DNA of 13,341 nucleotides from DATEMK01 sp035275625 (GTDB lineage Bacteria > Bacteroidota > Bacteroidia > AKYH767-A > OLB10): contig DATEMK010000639.1 in NCBI GenBank assembly GCA_035275625.1, positions 1-13,341 on the forward strand, given 5' to 3'. Below are positions 6,313 through 13,080 of the stretch, one piece after another. The notes beneath the pieces are model-generated. The model did not search any database, was not told where the DNA came from, and worked only from the letters and a program-made list of their open reading frames with translations. The position numbers were made by a program, and so were the translations under genes. Position 1 is the first letter of the stretch. Each line of letters begins with the position of its first letter.

Positions 6313-7781
6313 TTCGAATACCATTCAATCATCCGTGTCATCGCATACTGGCAAACAGGGCAAAAATAATTTGCCTGTGTAAACATGATGCAATTTACCG
6401 ACCCGCGGTATAACCCCCTCGTGGCATATCCCGCTCCTTCAAATGCACCCACTTTACCCGCATACCTGCTCTTCTGCAAAAATTCCTGCGCTTCCTTTAT
6501 CCGCGCGGCACTTCTTTTATCATACTCATTCTTTGCGGCAGCAATCTCCTCAGCAGGAGCCTTGTTTTTTTTCAGCGTGGTGATGTGTTCATTTAAACCA
6601 CCGCGTACTTTTTGCCAGGCAATATCTACTGAATCATATTCGGTTTTTTCCCACGGTGTGGGAATTTCAATTCCTTCGCTTAACAAATGCTTCCATTTAA
6701 TATTCGCAGGATCTTTTAATGCAGTTATATTCGGTTCGTAAGGTTCAACTTCCGGTGAATAAAAATTATTGTAAGATGTGGATGAAGTATAATATTCATC
6801 CGCCAATCCGAAAAATGAATGTCCGAATTCATGAATCATCAGGTAAGTGCTGTTGAAGTTATCCGCTGTATAGACACAATAAAAATTATAAATGCCGCCC
6901 CCTCCATAGCGGTTGCTGTTTACCATAATGTACAATGCGTCATAAGGAGCATGTGATGCAATATCACGCAGCGCTTTATTATCTTCAGTAAGCAAATAAC
7001 GCTCTGAGCCAAGCGCATCAAACGAAGCGCTCACAGCAGTATTCTTAAATATTCCGGCTCCCGGCTCATCCACCCCGCTTTCCATGGAAGGTTTAAATAC
7101 TCCCCTGATATTAAATTTATCTTTATTGGATTTGCAGGGCTCAGCTCTGAAAAACACTTCGGCAGATCTTTTTAAATCATCTTTGAATTTTTGGTTTTCC
7201 TGCTCTGTGTATCCTTCTGCTATAATGGCAATATCAATCTTTTTATGCGGGTCTCCGCTAATAACGGCATCGTATATACGAACGGATGGATCCTTTGCGG
7301 GATTTTTAGAAATGCTGCCCTCAGCGGGATCAATATCTGCACGGAAAATTTCATGAAATATATTCTTCTTATCCCGCTTTTCAAGCAGGAATACAATTTT
7401 ATTTTTCGGAGACGGCAGGACAGCCGATTCATAAAATGTTTTCACCTTTCCTTCTATTGCCGGTGTGCTCGTTTGGTATTCCTTGAAATAGCTGTCAAAG
7501 CCTTTAGAATAAATCAGCGTCCCTGATTTTTTGTCGAGTATCTTGAAATAATACGCCCCGTAATTTAATGTATCCACAAGGTTGACGATGCTTCCGGCCC
7601 ATATTCCATATTGATAAATGTGAACTATTTCTTCCGATTCGGTAGTTGCATCTCCTGTATGGGAATAATCAATACGCATGGTTGCATTGGTAAAATATTT
7701 TTCAAAATTCTCCTGGCCGTGTAAAAGATGTACCGACAACAGAAAGATAAATGTTAGAAAGAAATAGAAGGAATGTTTCAT
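6309..7781 (-). CDS. secreted M64-family zinc metallopeptidase
   Basis: 490 residues with a signal peptide (residues 1-22, hydrophobic FYFFLTFIFLLSVHLLHG). The central segment IDIAIIAEGYTEQE (about 182-195) begins the peptidase M64 domain, and the active-site motif is HEFGHSFFGLADEY at residues 317-330: zinc ligands His317, His321 and probably Asp328, with Glu318 as catalytic base. The family is known from an IgA-cleaving peptidase and from many uncharacterised Bacteroidota enzymes; the actual substrate here is unknown. Residues about 25-150 form the N-terminal beta-rich domain usual in this family. There is no T9SS sorting domain at the C-terminus (it ends RMIEWYSK), so it is probably periplasmic or released another way. 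It lies 60 bp after the T9SS cargo gene and overlaps the next gene by 4 bp. Confidence 0.92.
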   Translation of the reverse strand: MKHSFYFFLTFIFLLSVHLLHGQENFEKYFTNATMRIDYSHTGDATTESEEIVHIYQYGIWAGSIVNLVDTLNYGAYYFKILDKKSGTLIYSKGFDSYFKEYQTSTPAIEGKVKTFYESAVLPSPKNKIVFLLEKRDKKNIFHEIFRADIDPAEGSISKNPAKDPSVRIYDAVISGDPHKKIDIAIIAEGYTEQENQKFKDDLKRSAEVFFRAEPCKSNKDKFNIRGVFKPSMESGVDEPGAGIFKNTAVSASFDALGSERYLLTEDNKALRDIASHAPYDALYIMVNSNRYGGGGIYNFYCVYTADNFNSTYLMIHEFGHSFFGLADEYYTSSTSYNNFYSPEVEPYEPNITALKDPANIKWKHLLSEGIEIPTPWEKTEYDSVDIAWQKVRGGLNEHITTLKKNKAPAEEIAAAKNEYDKRSAARIKEAQEFLQKSRYAGKVGAFEGAGYATRGLYRGSVNCIMFTQANYFCPVCQYAMTRMIEWYSK

Positions 7782-7834
7782 AAGATGTGAAGGATTTTTC
7801 GCACGAAAATTACAAAATCCGGAATTACAAGAAG

Positions 7835-7866
7835 AAAAAAATTATCTCTTCAAAATCTTTGAAAAG
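7835..7866 (-). terminator. intrinsic terminator overlapping the stop codon of the T9SS cargo gene
   Basis: On the minus strand CTTTTCAAA-GAT-TTTGAAGAG (7846-7866) forms a 9-bp stem with one G-U pair and a 3-nt loop. It is followed by ATAA and a run of seven T (7835-7841). The stop codon TAA (7842-7844) sits between hairpin and T run. If active it separates the T9SS cargo gene from the peptidase gene. Confidence 0.5.
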
Positions 7867-10520
7867 AATAAATTGCTTCCGCTCGTGATACGAAGCTGGT
7901 AAATGCCGGGCATAAAAGAAGGATTATCCAATCTTACTTTTTCCGATTTTACATCTTGCTCTATGGTGCGCTCTAGCATAATCCTTCCGCACATATCAGA
8001 CAATTCAAGCACGGATGGATCTTCCGTTTTGTCAGCGAACAGAATGGTAAATTCCTCTGCTACAGGATTCGGATAAATTACAGCAAACTCATTACTGTTT
8101 CCGCTTTTTCTTTTTACAACCGCAATACCAGAATAATTGCAGGCAGAATTGTAATCAACCTGCTTAAGGCGATAATAAACCGTTCCCGGTTCAATGAGGT
8201 GATCTTTGAACTCATATTCATTCCTGCCTGTTGAATTTCCTGCACCTTTTACAAACCCTGTTTTTACAAAGTATTTTCCATCCGCTGATTTTTCAATTTC
8301 GAATCCATAATTGTTTATTTCACTCATCGTTGTCCATGAAAGAAGGTTGTAATTATCCATTGGTGCGGCATCAAATAAAACCATTTCAACAGGCAACGGA
8401 GATGAATTAGTAACGTTAAAGAAATCAAATCCCGCTTCGAGCGTATTTGCAGTCGCAGCCTGGTCGGCAGTGTAAACGATTATCCGCATGTTTGCAGTCG
8501 GGGTAATATAGGATGATACTTTAAAAGACTTGCTTACCCACTGCGACATTCCGGGAGCCGTGGAAGCAATTACATTTTCAAGCACAGCAGTCGTAAGCCC
8601 GTTAGTAATGCTGATGCGCAGTGTGTCATTGGCCGGAGAACCCGAAGGAATATTAAAAAACCACCTGCTGTAGTTAACATACGGATCGGAATAAGAAGTA
8701 AGGTTAAACAGCGGAGAAGTGAGCGTAGTGCTGCCGTTATCCACATCATCAAAGGAATACGTTCCGCCTCCGTTTCCGGTAACGTAACAATATTTTGAAC
8801 AATCAGGCGTAACATCTGCAGCAGGGTTGGCATCACCTGTTGTTGCATAAGTAGTGCCAACAGGAACACCCCGCACCCATGCTCCTGTAGCAGCATTGCC
8901 GGTTACGGTCCATGCATAACTAAAAGAGAAGTCATCATAAATTCCGGTATCGCATAGAAATGTTACCGGTGAAGAGGCAGATGTGACATTCATAGTGACA
9001 CATTTATTTTTATAAAGCCATTTGCCGGCAGTGCAATTATACGTGCCGGCATAAAAATTACTTATGGTAAAATTGCCGCTTGCATTGGTTGTGGTTGCGT
9101 AAGCATAGTTCGCATTTTCAAATCTTACATTCCCAAAAGGAATCGGGGCTCCGTTTACATTGCTCTTTACAATTCCCGTTAAGGTGAATGAGGTAAGCGG
9201 TGCAAGCTGAACATCAAGGATAGTCGCCAGGCCGTTAGCAAGAGAAACACCTGTAATTGTTTTTGTGATGTATCCTGCCTTTGAAAACCGGATGCTGTAT
9301 GTTCCTGCGGTGGTAATCCCGGTTTTATAAAGCCCTGTGATTTTAGTAAGATCAGTAACGGCAGTAGAAAGAATTTCAACCAGTACATTTGCCAGCGGCA
9401 CTCCTGTAATGCTGTCGGTAACCAGTCCTTCGAGGTAACATGCACGGACGTAATTCGGAGTGAGCACGATCAATCCCTGTTCAATATCTGAAAGAACTAA
9501 ATTTCCTGAAGGAAGAAAAGGATAAACACCCCACACGCTGTTAAAGCCGTTGCCGGATAAAGCAGCATTGCAATCATAATACCCTGTAGTAACGAGATTG
9601 CCGCGCCTGCCTGCATCCACTATCGTAATTCCGTCACGGTACCAGGAGGTGATTGCAAAATCATTTCGCACATGCGTATTGTGCACAATTGATCCTGATG
9701 ACGGAAACTGCGACTGTATCCTGTCCAGCTCAGTAATATTCATCGGGTCGCTGATGTCATAAGCCGTGAGATAAGAATTGCTTACTTCATCGGTGGTGAG
9801 CAGTATGCGGCTGTTGTCAGTGAGCCATGTGTTGTGTGTAAAATTTCCCGGTGTGTTCAGGTAGGCTATAAGCACAGGCGCTGATTTATTGGTCACATTC
9901 CAGACTGCAAAATATCCTCCGTAAATATGCCCCGCATACAAGGTATCATTACGCACATAACCGTCATGGACGTACGGAGAAGAAACCGGCCCTGAACAAT
10001 ATCCCATATAGACAGGGTTCCACGGATCAGCAAGATTTACTATCAGCGCAGCGCCACTAAACAGGTTGGTTCCATACAGGTAAAGATACCCGGCTTCCAC
10101 ATGCAATGCATGAGCTTTAGTCAGTAGATTATTTATTGCCCCGGTGCCCCGCCAGTATTTTGTAGTGACCGGGCCGGGGAGGTTAGAAAGATTTATTACC
10201 AGGATCCCGGGATTGGGTGCAGTAGCTTCGGTAGTCACATAAGCATACTTGCCCCATGTTTTTATTTCGCGCCAGAAAGAAGTATTTCCAGGAACTAAAA
10301 ATTTTTGAACCGGTGCAACAGGGTTGGTAACATCAATGATCCGCACACCATCCTCTGTACCCACCAATGCGTATTCGTTGCCGAGTGAGTCCACATAACC
10401 CCATATATTAGACGCTTCAATACCGGGAAAAGAAAGCTGCGAGCGAAATGTTACATTCAGCTGTGCGGATGCAAAATGAAAACAAATAAGTAAGCAGGAT
10501 AAAAGTAAATATCGTTTCAT
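7842..10520 (-). CDS. choice-of-anchor B, LVIVD-repeat surface protein with T9SS sorting domain
   Basis: 892 residues. A signal peptide (1-19, cleaved before Gln20) is followed by a choice-of-anchor B / LVIVD beta-propeller-like region at about 21-355, with repeated motifs such as GVRIIDVTNPVAPV, GILVINLSN and YLTAYDISDP. Two carboxypeptidase regulatory-like beta sandwiches follow (about 363-442 and 447-527; GLVTDSITGVPLANV and GIVKSNVNGAPIPFGNV), then a Gly/Thr/Asn-rich segment resembling a jelly-roll (about 528-705), an FN3-like segment (about 710-805; LLSWTTMSEINNYGFEIEKS), and a Por/T9SS type A sorting domain (about 812-892; VIYPNPV... ending GIYQLRI...SKILKR). It is therefore expected to cross the outer membrane by the type IX system and be anchored or released. 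The ligand is unknown; the propeller suggests binding rather than catalysis. A good promoter precedes it, and a terminator follows. Confidence 0.93.
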   Translation of the reverse strand: MKRYLLLSCLLICFHFASAQLNVTFRSQLSFPGIEASNIWGYVDSLGNEYALVGTEDGVRIIDVTNPVAPVQKFLVPGNTSFWREIKTWGKYAYVTTEATAPNPGILVINLSNLPGPVTTKYWRGTGAINNLLTKAHALHVEAGYLYLYGTNLFSGAALIVNLADPWNPVYMGYCSGPVSSPYVHDGYVRNDTLYAGHIYGGYFAVWNVTNKSAPVLIAYLNTPGNFTHNTWLTDNSRILLTTDEVSNSYLTAYDISDPMNITELDRIQSQFPSSGSIVHNTHVRNDFAITSWYRDGITIVDAGRRGNLVTTGYYDCNAALSGNGFNSVWGVYPFLPSGNLVLSDIEQGLIVLTPNYVRACYLEGLVTDSITGVPLANVLVEILSTAVTDLTKITGLYKTGITTAGTYSIRFSKAGYITKTITGVSLANGLATILDVQLAPLTSFTLTGIVKSNVNGAPIPFGNVRFENANYAYATTTNASGNFTISNFYAGTYNCTAGKWLYKNKCVTMNVTSASSPVTFLCDTGIYDDFSFSYAWTVTGNAATGAWVRGVPVGTTYATTGDANPAADVTPDCSKYCYVTGNGGGTYSFDDVDNGSTTLTSPLFNLTSYSDPYVNYSRWFFNIPSGSPANDTLRISITNGLTTAVLENVIASTAPGMSQWVSKSFKVSSYITPTANMRIIVYTADQAATANTLEAGFDFFNVTNSSPLPVEMVLFDAAPMDNYNLLSWTTMSEINNYGFEIEKSADGKYFVKTGFVKGAGNSTGRNEYEFKDHLIEPGTVYYRLKQVDYNSACNYSGIAVVKRKSGNSNEFAVIYPNPVAEEFTILFADKTEDPSVLELSDMCGRIMLERTIEQDVKSEKVRLDNPSFMPGIYQLRITSGSNLFFSKILKR

Positions 10521-10536
10521 TCCATAATTTGATTTT

Positions 10537-10566
10537 CAAATGTACTGAAATCCGGTAAAAAACAAA
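10537..10566 (-). promoter_or_regulatory. promoter of the T9SS cargo gene
   Basis: On the minus strand TTTG (10563-10566) is followed by 18 bp and TACATTTG (10537-10544), a full match to the TAnnTTTG box and one base short of the usual spacing. The ATG is 16 bp downstream, giving a leader of about 11 nt. Confidence 0.6.
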
Positions 10567-10580
10567 TAACGGTTTGGATT

Positions 10581-10588
10581 TAGTTTTG
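10581..10588 (+). promoter_or_regulatory. possible -7 box for the MBL-fold hydrolase gene
   Basis: TAGTTTTG matches TAnnTTTG but has no -33 partner, and it would give a leader of nearly 85 nt, long for this phylum. The leader would include the inverted repeat GTTAAA-AAAA-TTTAAC (10619-10634). A chance match in AT-rich DNA is quite possible. Confidence 0.25.
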
Positions 10589-10677
10589 CACACCGGGAGA
10601 TTTTTCTATTCCACAATTGTTAAAAAAATTTAACATACACGGCATCACTTTGAATAACAATTCCTGTTCTTTGCAGC

Positions 10678-11517
10678 ATGTCTCTCTTCGTCACCTCTTT
10701 AAATTCCGGGAGCAACGGAAATTGTTATTACATAGGAAACGACCGTGAAGCTGTATTAGTTGATGCGGGCATCTCCTGCCGCGAAACAGAAATGCGCATG
10801 AACAACCTCGGATTGAATATACGCCTGGTAAAAGCTATTTTTATTTCCCATGAACATGCGGATCATATCCGTGGTATTGTCAGGCTGGCAAGGAAATATA
10901 AGCTGCCTGTTTACATAACTCCCGCTGCTTTAAAAAACAGTCCCATACACCTGCAACAAGGTGTTGCCAGGCCCTTCCGGGCGGACATACCTGTTGCCAT
11001 TGGCGGATTGACAGTAACAGCATTTGAAAAGCTGCACGATGCTATAGAGCCTTATAGCTTTATAGTGGAAGGCAACGGAGTAAAGATTGGTGTGCTCACT
11101 GATATTGGCACACCCTGCGAACAGGTGATCCGTTATTTTAAGCAATGCCATGCTGCGTTTCTCGAAAGCAATTACGATGAGCAAATGCTGGAACAGGGAA
11201 AGTATCCTGCGTATCTGAAAAAACGCATCCGGGGCGGAAAAGGACATTTATCAAACAGGCAGGCGCTGGATCTTTTCATGGAGCACAAGCCTTCTTTTAT
11301 GAGCCACTTATTTTTATCACATCTCTCTGCGGATAATAATTCTCCCGAGCTGGTGCATGAATTATTTACCAGGCATGCAAAAGAGACCAGCATAATTATA
11401 GCCTCCCGGTATAAAGAAACCCCTGTTTATCACATCCGCAAAGCGGATGATGCATTTCCCAAAATAAAGAACATTGACGTGCAATCATTTGCTGCACAAA
11501 TGTCTTTGTTTGAATAA
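10678..11517 (+). CDS. MBL-fold metallo-hydrolase, YycJ/WalJ-like
   Basis: 279 residues, cytosolic, no signal peptide. It shows the full metallo-beta-lactamase fold signature: an N-terminal SLNSGSNGNCYYIG and VLVDAG strand pair (Asp29), the metal motif SHEHADH with His58, His60, Asp62 and His63, a His at 120 in KLHDA, Asp142 in LTDIG, and a late His190 in GKGHLSN. The SGSNGN start and GKGHLSN motif are typical of the YycJ/WalJ group, whose members are nuclease-like; in Bacillus such a protein has been linked to mismatch repair as a 5'-3' exonuclease. The biochemical role in Bacteroidota is not settled. Length is close to the family norm. The ATG at 10678 gives the usual family start. It is divergent from the T9SS gene and followed by dispersed repeat copy 2. 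Confidence 0.92.
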   Translation: MSLFVTSLNSGSNGNCYYIGNDREAVLVDAGISCRETEMRMNNLGLNIRLVKAIFISHEHADHIRGIVRLARKYKLPVYITPAALKNSPIHLQQGVARPFRADIPVAIGGLTVTAFEKLHDAIEPYSFIVEGNGVKIGVLTDIGTPCEQVIRYFKQCHAAFLESNYDEQMLEQGKYPAYLKKRIRGGKGHLSNRQALDLFMEHKPSFMSHLFLSHLSADNNSPELVHELFTRHAKETSIIIASRYKETPVYHIRKADDAFPKIKNIDVQSFAAQMSLFE

Positions 11518-11539
11518 ACGGAAGCCAATTTACATTACA

Positions 11540-11636
11540 GCCACTAATTACCTGCAGGCAGGCAGGCAGGCACTGATTTTCACGAATTGGGAAAATATTT
11601 AAATCTTTATTGGTGTAAATTAGTGAAATTCGTGGC
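11540..11636. repeat. dispersed palindromic element, copy 2
   Basis: A 97-bp relative of the element at 5550-5638. It opens with the same 16 bases (GCCACTAATTACCTGC) and ends in AAATTCGTGGC, the inverted end matching at 9 of 11 bases. The core is changed from a perfect palindrome to a run of GGCA units (11551-11570). Inside, CACGAATT (11581-11588) and AATTCGTG (11627-11634) can pair, so the hairpin potential is kept although the middle has diverged. It lies 22 bp after the hydrolase stop, between convergent genes. Confidence 0.8.
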
Positions 11637-11661
11637 AACAGGTTAAAAACACCAAACAGAA

Positions 11662-11689
11662 AAGGCTGTACAAAAATTTGTACAGCCTT
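11662..11689 (-). terminator. strong hairpin terminator after the FN3 gene
   Basis: AAGGCTGTACAAA and TTTGTACAGCCTT form a perfect 13-bp stem around a 2-base centre. On the minus strand it is followed by TTTCTGTTTGG. It lies 34-61 bp past the stop of the FN3-domain gene and could also stop plus-strand readthrough. No gene occurs in this gap. Confidence 0.7.
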
Positions 11690-11704
11690 GTGAACCTTTG
11701 GCCC

Positions 11705-11723
11705 ATCCGGGTTTCCGGATTTT
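11705..11723 (+). terminator. small hairpin with T tail next to the FN3 gene stop
   Basis: ATCCGG-GTTT-CCGGAT is a perfect 6-bp stem followed on the plus strand by TTT. It is 2 bp beyond the FN3 gene stop on the minus strand. It may be a second stop for plus-strand transcripts from the hydrolase gene or a 3'-end stabiliser of the FN3 transcript. Confidence 0.4.
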
Positions 11724-12343
11724 CAGGCAGCCATTGCTTCAGCAATTTCGCTATCTGGACCTACACCGGCTGTACCTACAGGGACAACTTTGAAATAAAA
11801 CTTCTGCCCCGAAGCGAGGTTTTGCACCATCATCTTACGGGTAGAAATAGTATCCACAAGCTGCCACGATGCCGGGTTGGATGGATTTGTGCTCATGTAA
11901 ACACGGAAGTACTTGCTGTACTTCGGACGCCTCCACTTAATCAACACCGTTCCGGGAATCCCTGTAAACGCAGCTACAAAATCACTCACCTGGGATGGCG
12001 CAGGATTCTTTTCGCGGGTCTTTGAGGCGGGCATTCCTGCGGATAATATCACAGGCTCACTTCCTTTGGCAATCATATCAACGTAATCACCAAGCTGCCG
12101 AAGCATATCCTCAACCACCACTGCGAAAGCGCGCTCATCTGCAAAATCAACTACACTGCGGGTACGTACTGCTGTATTGTGCGCCTGTCTTAAATTGCCT
12201 ACTGCCAATTTAAAATCAGCAATAGTAACAGGAGGATTGGGAAACGCCAGGTTTCCGTCCATTTCTGTACCCACATTATCTGCAAGCGTTAACAGCTCTT
12301 CAACATTGCGGTCCGTCAAACTTAATTTTACATATTTTTTCAT
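11723..12343 (-). CDS. fibronectin type III domain protein with helical N-terminal domain
   Basis: 206 residues. It has no signal peptide, membrane segment or T9SS sorting domain. Residues 1-100 are predicted mainly helical (LTDRNVEELLTLADNV, FKLAVGNLRQAHNTAVR, ERAFAVVVEDMLRQLGDYVDMIA). After a Pro/Lys-rich linker (about 100-118), residues about 119-203 read as a fibronectin type III sandwich: IPGTVLIKWRRPKYSKYFRVYM, then WQLVDTISTRKMMVQNLASG and KFYFKVVPVGTAGVGPDSE. From memory, similar proteins with a TDRNVEELL start are scattered in Bacteroidota and have no assigned role. Lack of an export signal is unusual for an FN3 protein, which suggests either cytosolic work or a structural (phage- or filament-like) role. 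It lies beside the tandem array at 12686-13080, separated by 342 bp without genes. No clear promoter box was found upstream. Confidence 0.82.
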   Translation of the reverse strand: MKKYVKLSLTDRNVEELLTLADNVGTEMDGNLAFPNPPVTIADFKLAVGNLRQAHNTAVRTRSVVDFADERAFAVVVEDMLRQLGDYVDMIAKGSEPVILSAGMPASKTREKNPAPSQVSDFVAAFTGIPGTVLIKWRRPKYSKYFRVYMSTNPSNPASWQLVDTISTRKMMVQNLASGQKFYFKVVPVGTAGVGPDSEIAEAMAA

Positions 12344-12490
12344 GTATGTTAAAATTTTTGTTATCAGGTTATAATCAGTAACCGTCCTGCCATTACGTGT
12401 TTCCCAATATATTTAAGAATACATGTCATATCCATAAAGAGATTATCATTACTGGTTTGAAAATGATATACGCAGGTTATTAAAAAAGTA

Positions 12491-12526
12491 TACAAATTTT
12501 TAAGGAGAGGTGTTTAAAAATTTGTA
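12491..12526. repeat. 13-bp inverted repeat
   Basis: TACAAATTTTTAA and TTAAAAATTTGTA are perfect inverted copies around the 10-nt loop GGAGAGGTGT. The loop contains AGGAG-like bases. It could be an operator, a hairpin in a leader, or part of the structure next to the array. Confidence 0.6.
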
Positions 12527-12570
12527 AGATTATGAATGTCTTTGACATAAAAACAGGCTTGATAATAAAG

Positions 12571-12603
12571 TTTTCAACAAAAAGTTCCGTTTTTCAACAA
12601 AAA
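12571..12603. repeat. AT-rich 13-nt direct repeat
   Basis: TTTTCAACAAAAA occurs at 12571-12583 and again at 12591-12603, a 20-nt period. A weaker third version, TTTTTAACAAAAT, is at 12613-12625. It lies about 60 bp before the tandem array. Confidence 0.65.
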
Positions 12604-12685
12604 TCACATGTTTTTTTAACAAAATAATATGTAATTAAAGTGTAAGGGATCGCCTGAGAAAGTGCAGGATGAAGGTGTATTGACC

Positions 12686-13080
12686 GGTCTCCGTATATAC
12701 GGAGAGTGGTCTCCGTATATACAGAGAGTGGTTTCCGTGTATAGGTTGACCGGTTTCCGTATATACGGAGAGTGGTCTCCGTGTATAGGTTGACCGGTTT
12801 CCGTATATACAGAGAGTGGTCTCCGTGTATAGGTTGACCGGTCTCCGTATATACAGAGAGTGGTCTCCGTGTATAGGCCGGGCGGTCTCCGTATATGCAT
12901 AGAGTACTCTCCGTATACAGGTTGAGCGGTCTCCATATATGCATGGAGTACGGTCTGTATACAGGTTGAGTGGTCTCCGTATATACATGGAGTACTCTCC
13001 GTATACAGGTTGAGTGGTCTCCGTATATACATGAGTACTCTCCGTATACAGGTTGAGCGGTCTCCGTATATAAGGAGAGC
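12686..13080. repeat. tandem array of 18 palindromic 22-bp units in two alternating types
   Basis: Eighteen head-to-tail units, all 22 bp except the sixteenth (13016-13036), which is 21. Two types alternate after an initial A-A pair. Type A (units 1, 2, 4, 6, 8 and onward) contains TCTCCGTATATACGGAGA or a close variant, a perfect 18-bp palindrome in unit 1. Type B contains CCGTGTATAGGTTGACC. From unit 10 (12884) the types change to A' (GGTCTCCGTATATACATGGA-like) and B' (ACTCTCCGTATACAGG then TTGAG). Boundaries can also pair, for example ACGGAGA-GTGG-TCTCCGT at units 4-5. There are no unique spacers, so it is not a CRISPR array. All three minus-strand frames are open, as expected from a repeat whose length is not a multiple of three; I do not call a gene. 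Function unknown. Confidence 0.9.

Larger units (their letters stand above)
12344..12685. other. AT-rich stretch without a supported gene
   Basis: 342 bp between the FN3 gene start and the tandem array. It holds the upstream region of the FN3 gene (with a small dyad GGTTA-N7-TAACC at 12367-12383), a 13-bp inverted repeat (12491-12526) and a 13-nt direct repeat (12571-12603). The only plus-strand frame with a Shine-Dalgarno-like upstream (12532-12627, 31 codons) is short and AT-driven. GTGTATTGACC at 12675-12685 looks like a decayed piece of the array. Confidence 0.6.

Noticed and set aside
10619..10634. Inverted repeat GTTAAA-AAAA-TTTAAC as a regulator site
   Set aside because: Short and made only of A/T-rich words in AT-rich DNA; no second copy seen in the window.
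11678..12025. 115-codon plus-strand frame opposite the FN3 gene
   Set aside because: It runs antisense to a convincing FN3-domain gene and its protein shows no domain pattern.
12532..12627. 31-codon plus-strand frame after a Shine-Dalgarno-like AAGGAG
   Set aside because: The AAGGAG is about 25 nt before the ATG and lies in a hairpin loop, and the codons are built from the AT-rich direct repeats.
12686..13080. CRISPR array
   Set aside because: Units are directly contiguous with no unique spacers, unit length is 22 bp and no cas gene is present.
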